Assembly: GCA_963920525.1 (NCBI GenBank)
Contig: OY986439.1
Location: forward strand, 37,923,819-37,987,818
DNA: 64,000 nucleotides
DNA from: Dichetophora obliterata
Taxonomy: Eukaryota > Arthropoda > Insecta > Diptera > Sciomyzidae
Reading direction: 5' to 3'
Shown: positions 58,535-64,000 of the stretch, in pieces
Layout: each line of letters opens with the position of its first letter
How positions within the stretch are numbered: position 1 is the stretch's first letter
Position numbers and translations under genes: made by a program
The notes under the pieces: model-generated
Database searches by the model: none
Told to the model about the DNA's origin: nothing
What the model saw: only the letters and a program-made list of their open reading frames with translations

Positions 58535-59117
58535 TAGCGCATTCTTTTCTGGAAAAAATTCGACATTTTTTCTGACCTCTTCAAGACTTCTGCATTTTTT
58601 CCGTTCTTTTTTTAAAAAAACTGTTGACCTCAAAATAAATCGTGTTCTTTTCTCGAAAATTCTGACCGCAAAAGTATAACAAATGCAGAATTTTCTGACC
58701 TGTAAAATTCGGCGGTTCTGCATTCTGATCTCTAGTAATACCAACTTAAAAAAAAAACAATTTTGACAGTAATATTGTATGCTAAGACAATTGTGAGAAG
58801 CAAAATGTTCCAATTTTGAAATTTTTTTTAAATTGAATCCAAAACAATTTTGATTAAAGTGGTTACTTTTAATAAAATTTAACAGCTCGATGAGTATTTC
58901 TTAAAAATTCCATGCAGTACCGCACTATACATAACCTCAATCGTAAATAAATCGGAATTCAAAACAACAGTGCAGCCAATATCAAATAAAAAAAAATGTT
59001 ACATTTTTTCCGTTCTTTTCTCAGCTCAAAAGAAGTTAACATTCTGTAAATTCAGGACAGAATCTAAAAAATTTTGCATTCTGTGAGGTCAGAATTTTTT
59101 TCAGTAAAGAATGCGCT
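58535..59117. mobile_element. MITE with TAGCGCATTCTTT ends, TAA TSD
   Basis: The left end is TAGCGCATTCTTTTCTG. The right end, reverse complemented, is TAGCGCATTCTTTACTG. TAA is present on both sides (58,532-58,534 and 59,118-59,120), consistent with PIF/Harbinger-type target preference. Inside, TTCTGACCT and AGAATTTT motifs repeat. No protein is encoded. A fragment of the same family lies at about 23,750-23,830. Confidence 0.75.
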
Positions 59118-59120
59118 ATA

Positions 59121-59812
59121 AGACATTTTTTAAGTAACACAAATAAAAAAATTGAATTAACCCGCATCCGTCGTTTGCATTTTATTCAATTTTTTATTCA
59201 GATTTATATATTAAGAACAAACATGCATGTTTTGATTTAAATCTTTTGCTTATTTAAATTTTTGCTAGAATTAAGACTTGCAGTTTTTTCTTATTTTAAA
59301 ATTAATAAACATTTATCATGCATAAAAAAAATTTAAAAATTAAAAACATTTCAATGAATTATATATTCTTTTTGTATCTGCATCAAATTGGTGCACAACG
59401 TGCTTTTCATTTCTAGAAAGTTCCTATGGAAGCGGGTTAAAAAATTATTAAAATTCAAATCTTATTTTCTGGTAGCAAATGTTGGCGACCCAGTAGAAAT
59501 TTGAATTTTGTTAAACAAATTTCATATACATATTCAAGTCATGAATACGGTATATATGTATATTTTTTGTTATTTTAAACTAAACTAGTTTTAAAGCAAT
59601 AAACAAATGTATCAGCAAAATGCATATTAATTATTAATTATTAAAGTTTTTTATTGTCTGATTTGGCCAGGGGAAGCAAACGGTTGTAGTAGGGGGCATT
59701 GCCCCCCTTGACCCCCCTGGCTACAGGCCTGCCTAGAACAAAAAATATATAACGAATTCCTCTTCAGTTGACATTTATTAGACTTCAAACTTTTAATTCG
59801 TATGCATATTAA
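59121..59812. other. AT-rich stretch with a hAT-like right end
   Basis: At 59,686-59,731 GGGGGCATTGCCCCCC then CCCCCCTGGCTACAGGCCTG reads, reverse complemented, CAGGCCTGTAGCCAGGGGGG, a typical hAT terminus. The partner end was not located. The rest has no feature. Confidence 0.45.
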
Positions 59813-60073
59813 CAGCCCTATTATGGTAAAAATAACATAGTTACCCAGTAATTTTCTATGTGTTTGTTGTAATTTTTCTTTTAAAAGTAAAATTAGAAAC
59901 TCAAAATATGAAGTCTTTTAATGAAATTGTCACTGTCTGAAAAGCAGCTGACAATTATCAACATTTGTTATTTTTGAGCTTCAAATTTTGTTTTGAAATC
60001 AAAAAATTACAACTAACACATAGAAATATTAAAAATACTGATTGACTTTTGTCATTTTGCCAGAATAGGGCTG
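59813..60073. mobile_element. Short MITE sharing CAGCCCTATTMTGG ends
   Basis: The termini CAGCCCTATTATGG and (reverse complement) CAGCCCTATTCTGG match those of the 54,979 and 55,530 elements, but the 230-bp interior is unrelated. The flanks are TAA and TCA, an imperfect 3-bp duplication. It is a second MITE subfamily mobilised by the same kind of transposase. Confidence 0.65.
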
Positions 60074-61891
60074 TCAGTTTTTAAAATTTATGAATTTTTT
60101 TTAGTTAATTTTGACCACTAGTATTACACTGTGCGAAGCGATTTGCTGATAACTAGAGAAAAGTATCTCGCAAAAATGTGGTCTCTCAGGATTATAGTCA
60201 GATATCTGATATCTAGAAACTATGTTTTTTTTACGAAACAATTTTTATGAAATAAGCAGCAACACTAAGCAATAATTTTTTTAACAATGTTGTTGTTTTA
60301 TAAAGTGGCAGCCATGACCAATAAATTATTTCTTTTAAAACTTTGCTTATGCAAGTTCTATTCCTCTCGGCCAGAAATGATATTGACGAAAATCGAAGCA
60401 AAGCAAGTTGAAACTGTTTGGTTCTCAAGCTTTTATCGTGATTTTTTTTTTTAATTTTTTCTTAATTTTTTTATTGCATCACAGTTTGCTCTCCGCAGGT
60501 TGCAGAAGTCAAGTAGGCTGGCACTTTCTGGCCAACCCACACTTTTAAGTTTCTCCCATTCAAAGTTTAGCGAAGTTATGTTTTTGTTTTTTCTTTTATT
60601 TTTTTCCTGCTGATAAAAAGTTCACACGCGAAATTTTATGAATGAAACATAGTTAGAGTGCATGCGTAAAAAAAAAAAAATCCATAAAAGCAATAAGAGC
60701 AACAATTTGCGAATTGGTTTTAGATATTTCAGCTGCTCTGTGGCAAGAAAAAACTAACTCAAGTTCTAAATGGAAAATTATTTTTCCATTATTTTATGCA
60801 AAATATTTTCTACCCGAACCGAACATCATAATTTTCTGCTCTCACACCGAACACACAAAGTAACTAGTTGACGAAAAGAAAAAACTTGAAAGTGAACGAA
60901 AAAATTTAAGTTGGAAAAGTTTCAAAGTTCAAATGAATGCCGGAAGCTCTTTTTTGCAGTTTCTACATCAGCCTTATTCAGCCCCACAGATAACTCTTAC
61001 CGCCATACAATCAGCCGAAGCACACACACTCTGAGCAATGTTTGAAACTTTGCAACTTTTTTTAGTTTTTTCTTTTCTGACATTCGCGCGTATAAATCTT
61101 CAAACATTTTAATTTGTTCGCGAATCGATTTCGAGTTTTCAGTTCGATATATTTGTAGATAGTTGATTTGTTTTTTTTTTCCAAACATTTCTGCTGGCAA
61201 CGCTTTGCCCATTGCGTATGATTTATGGTCGACATTTCAACTTTTCGTATTCCTGGACGCATTGACTTCATGTTACTTGGTGCTGCTTCTTGCTTCTCAT
61301 CCTCAGCCTCATCAACAGTCAACAGCCCAACTCATTCATATATGGCCAGGTTAGCATTGAAAAAAAAGGAGTAAAACGAAACATTTGTTACAAAAAATGA
61401 ATTGTCAAAAATGTGCATAAAAAATATGAAAAGCTGGCAGCACTGGAGGCTAACAAATGCGCGTCGCGTATTTATCTTTTAACTGATATCCGAGTCATTT
61501 TTCATCGTGCTCCGTGCTGTAAGTTTGTCGAAATGATGGAGGTCTCTGCAAAAAACCACTCGTTGGCTGGTGAGAAACTATTTTGGTGTCTGCGTGAATA
61601 TGGGCTGGAGTCTGATGCTGATTTAGTCTCAACTCAAGTGATGGCTGTGAAAGGGTAGATTTTGAAATGTTTTTATTTTTTTATTTGAATTCATAACTGT
61701 GAGTAAGTTCAGAAAGGGTGTACCATACTTTATTTGATTACTCACTCAATCAGAAGCGTTAAGTTAGCTTAGAGCTACGCTTTACATATGCGTAACTGGC
61801 AAAAGTAGCAGGTTGTTACAGGAGTTATTCCGGAGCATTTTTTTCAGCTGTGTTATAGAATGTAATAACATTTTATTGAATGAAAGACATT
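60074..61891. other. Less AT-rich stretch, possible transcribed leader or intron
   Basis: From about 60,430 to 61,660 the composition is less AT-rich and resembles fly leader or intron sequence. A frame of about 80 codons at 61,413-61,658 opens with GTG. It has an internal Met-Met-Glu at about 61,533 and ends Met-Ala-Val-Lys-Gly-stop. Its codon use is more gene-like than the surroundings, but it has no known motif and no clear splice sites. Confidence 0.3.
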
Positions 61892-61945
61892 CATTGGCGT
61901 CGGAAGCGGGGCGAAAGGGGGGCAGTTGCCCCCCACTTTTTAGCT
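61892..61945 (+). mobile_element. hAT left terminus
   Basis: CATTGGCGTCGGAAGCGGGG followed by AAAGGGGGGCAGTTGCCCCC is a typical hAT end (usually CAGTGGCGTCGG). It precedes the transposase relic at 62,520-63,260 in the same orientation. The right end was not found in the window. Confidence 0.6.
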
Positions 61946-62514
61946 AGATAAACAATTTAAAAGGAAAACTTCAAAAGTTTTTCAAAATATCAGTCTTTTT
62001 TTTGCAACGATAATATTTTTGTATTATATATTTTCCTCTTCTTTCTCTCTTCTTCATAAGCATGCTTGCGGATAACCATTTTCTTTCTCTGTGTTTGCAA
62101 AAAGATAGAACAAAACGTAGAGTTTCTACTGCAAACCCACCACTTCAGTTTAAAAGCACCCTTAAGTATGTAGCTTAATGCTTGTTAATTTTGCTTTCCA
62201 TATTGGACGACATGTTGAACGATAAGTTAGATGGAAAACTAATGGGACTATTTGATTGAGCGTTCGAACGATCCAACTTGTAAAGCAACATCATAATTGC
62301 AAGCTCTCAAGCAGAACACATCCGGCTAATACCTAAGCAACTTTTAGATGCCCTAACAATTGAGCAGTAATTTTACATAGTTGTACAATATTGTACAATC
62401 GGCAGAAAAAAACCAAAAATTTCGACTATCGTTTTAGCTTACGCATGGTACTACATGTTGTACAATCTGCCATATTGGTCCAATGTTTTGGGCCATGCGA
62501 AAGCCCCTACTGAG

Positions 62515-63260
62515 AATTAGCTGATGAAAATCCACCTCGACGCTTTGAAGAAACATCAAATCCGGTTCCTTCAATACAGTTGCCATTATATGATCGGCTA
62601 CTTAAAGATTATTTCGAAATTTTAGATCTTCTCTCAAATGAGATAACGGCTAGATTCGATCAAACAGGTTGAAATTTTACTTTTTTTTTTATTTTTGCAT
62701 GTTTACACCAGCTTCACTCAACCGACTCACTTTGATTTAACATTGGTGAGTCGGTTGAGTGAAGCTAGTGTAAACTGGCAGTTTGTAAATTTTATTGTAT
62801 CATGACACTCTGGAATCGTTGGAAAATATTGTAATCGAAGCCTTCAACGAAAAAGTGCCTTCTGAACAAAATCTAAAAACAAAACTAGATCTTTATGCAG
62901 ATGACTTTTTAGCAGGTGAAATTGCTGAAGCAATTGCCTGGCCAAACACCTTGAAATTGTAGTGGCATTGTATCCCAATTTGCGAAAAATTCGGATACTG
63001 TAAAAAAACTATTAAATGAAGTTGAAAAACTTATTGCTTTGCTTTTGACTGTGCCTGCATCAGCACCTTCATCTGAGCGTTCTTTTAGTGCACTAAGACG
63101 ACTTAAGACGTATCTTCGAGCAACTATGACACAGAAACGACTCACTCATGCGGCACTTATACACATTCACAAAGATAAAACCGAAGAATTGAATTCGATG
63201 GAGGTGGTGAAAGAGTTTGTTTCTCGCAAGGACAGAAAGAAACATTTTGGAATAATTTAA
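62515..63260 (+). pseudogene. hAT transposase relic, C-terminal half
   Basis: One plus frame gives DENPPRRFEETSNPVPS, then LLKDYFEILDLLSNEITARF and DQTG-stop at about 62,670. A hairpin-bearing insertion follows. A second frame resumes near 62,805 (DTLESLENIVIEAFNEKVPS, KTKLDLYADDF). After another shift the dimerisation region is open from 63,039: LLTVPASAPSSERSFSALRR, then LKTYLRATMTQKRLTHAAL, to a stop at about 63,258. The SERSFS box is intact. The style matches hAT proteins annotated as zinc-finger MYM-like. At least two frameshifts and one insertion make it inactive. Confidence 0.8.
62701..62775. repeat. Snapback hairpin, 30-bp arms, 15-bp loop
   Basis: The left arm at 62,701-62,730 and the right arm at 62,746-62,775 are reverse complements at 29 of 30 positions. 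They interrupt the hAT transposase relic and are preceded by a T-rich run. The hairpin is not part of the transposase reading. Confidence 0.9.
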
Positions 63261-64000
63261 ATTGATATAACTTTTTGTACCTTTTTGCATTTAAACCATG
63301 TAAGGATATACCTAGTCTTGCTTTATAAAAGCAACCATTATTTCTTATATTTTCATATTACCATATGAAAGATCCTTTAAAGAATGATCTCTAATATTGA
63401 AAATGGAAGAAGTTTTAAAAATAATGAAATTTTAATATTTTTTATATATTTTTATATTTTTTTTTATTTTAAACTAAAATAAAAATTTTGTTTATTCACA
63501 TTCTTGTTTCTTTGAAGAAATTTTGGTGAACTGTTTTTTGCACCACCATTAGCTTCCTACGCGCTTGAAGACATTCAGATTAAACTATACACTAATCGTA
63601 ATTTGACTTTTGAGACAGCATTAGGATATAACTTTTGAGATTTTATCAAGTCTTACAAAATTATTTTCGTCCAAGAACACAACTGGGCATATGACAAGTC
63701 ATATGAAGGGCATGAATACCAAAGTTTAAGTTACTATTTTCTATTAAATTGTACACGGTCATGGGAATAATCTGATCGGATCATTTGTATAGATGTGACT
63801 CTGTAGGAGATTTCACAGTGTTTTGATTTCATACATTCTTGTGCCAAAAATAGTAAACATTTCCGGATTTTGATGAAATTTGGTGCAGAGTCCTTATTTA
63901 GTCCTATTAAGAAAATTTTGCATATCGGACTAGTACAACCCCTCCCTCCCGTACAAACCCAAACTAGGAAACAGCAAATGTCGATATATTTTAATGAAAT
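63261..64000. other. hAT 3' flank and dispersed repeat, no gene
   Basis: AT-rich DNA. From about 63,830 the sequence (GGATTTTGATGAAATTTGGT, then CCCTCCCGTACAAACCC) has the look of a dispersed fly repeat, but no ends are visible before the window closes. Confidence 0.4.

Noticed and set aside
1..64000. CRISPR arrays, operons, bacterial promoters or prophage
   Set aside because: No regularly spaced direct repeats with unique spacers and no dense ATG-led genes. The composition and transposon types are eukaryotic.

Overview
This window looks like non-coding chromosomal DNA of a higher fly (Diptera). It is strongly AT-rich. It holds no ribosome-binding-site-led or densely packed genes, it carries fly-style CAA/CAG runs, and it is crowded with decayed eukaryotic transposons. 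Two copies of a mariner-type element have the spacing of the rosa (DD41D) group, first described in a Ceratitis fruit fly. A tephritid is therefore plausible but not proven. No intact host gene was recognised. Most open frames here begin with TTG, CTG or GTG rather than ATG and are not treated as genes.

Layout. 1-9,464: AT-rich sequence with a hAT miniature element at 1,773-2,531 (perfect 8-bp target duplication) inside an older repeat, a tRNA-like remnant, a diverged direct repeat at 4,020-5,490, and an opa-rich stretch at 6,700-8,270. 9,465-13,300: a modular foldback repeat, a second inverted-repeat element and a hAT-like element. 13,349-15,212: a 1.86-kb pentanucleotide array. 16,300-19,000: a candidate untranslated exon and a small secreted-protein-like frame whose start lies in a perfect palindrome. 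23,044-31,800: TA-flanked elements (one with a nested hAT-like insertion), a LINE 3' end, and an AT-rich satellite with a four-monomer higher-order period.

33,300-36,200: two LINE remnants on opposite strands. 36,570-38,100: a probable gene 5' region with a good initiator plus DPE core promoter on the minus strand. 38,791-49,440: a hAT transposase relic split by a 2.17-kb TA-flanked element that itself holds a foldback hAT MITE, then a rosa-like mariner copy, then two hAT elements with perfect 8-bp target duplications. 53,400-60,073: a LOA/I-type LINE with a lost RT active site, two adjacent near-identical MITEs, a second rosa-like mariner, and two more MITEs. 61,892-63,260: another hAT relic interrupted by a snapback hairpin.

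Taken together, the window records repeated nested insertion, mainly by hAT, TA-targeting and TTA/TAA-targeting DNA elements, with a few 5'-truncated LINEs. All recognisable transposase and reverse transcriptase frames are broken. The least explained items are the 2.17-kb TA-flanked element at 40,387-42,556 with its unfamiliar minus-strand frame, the TA-flanked elements carrying tRNA-like segments, the higher-order satellite, and the palindromic secreted-protein start.
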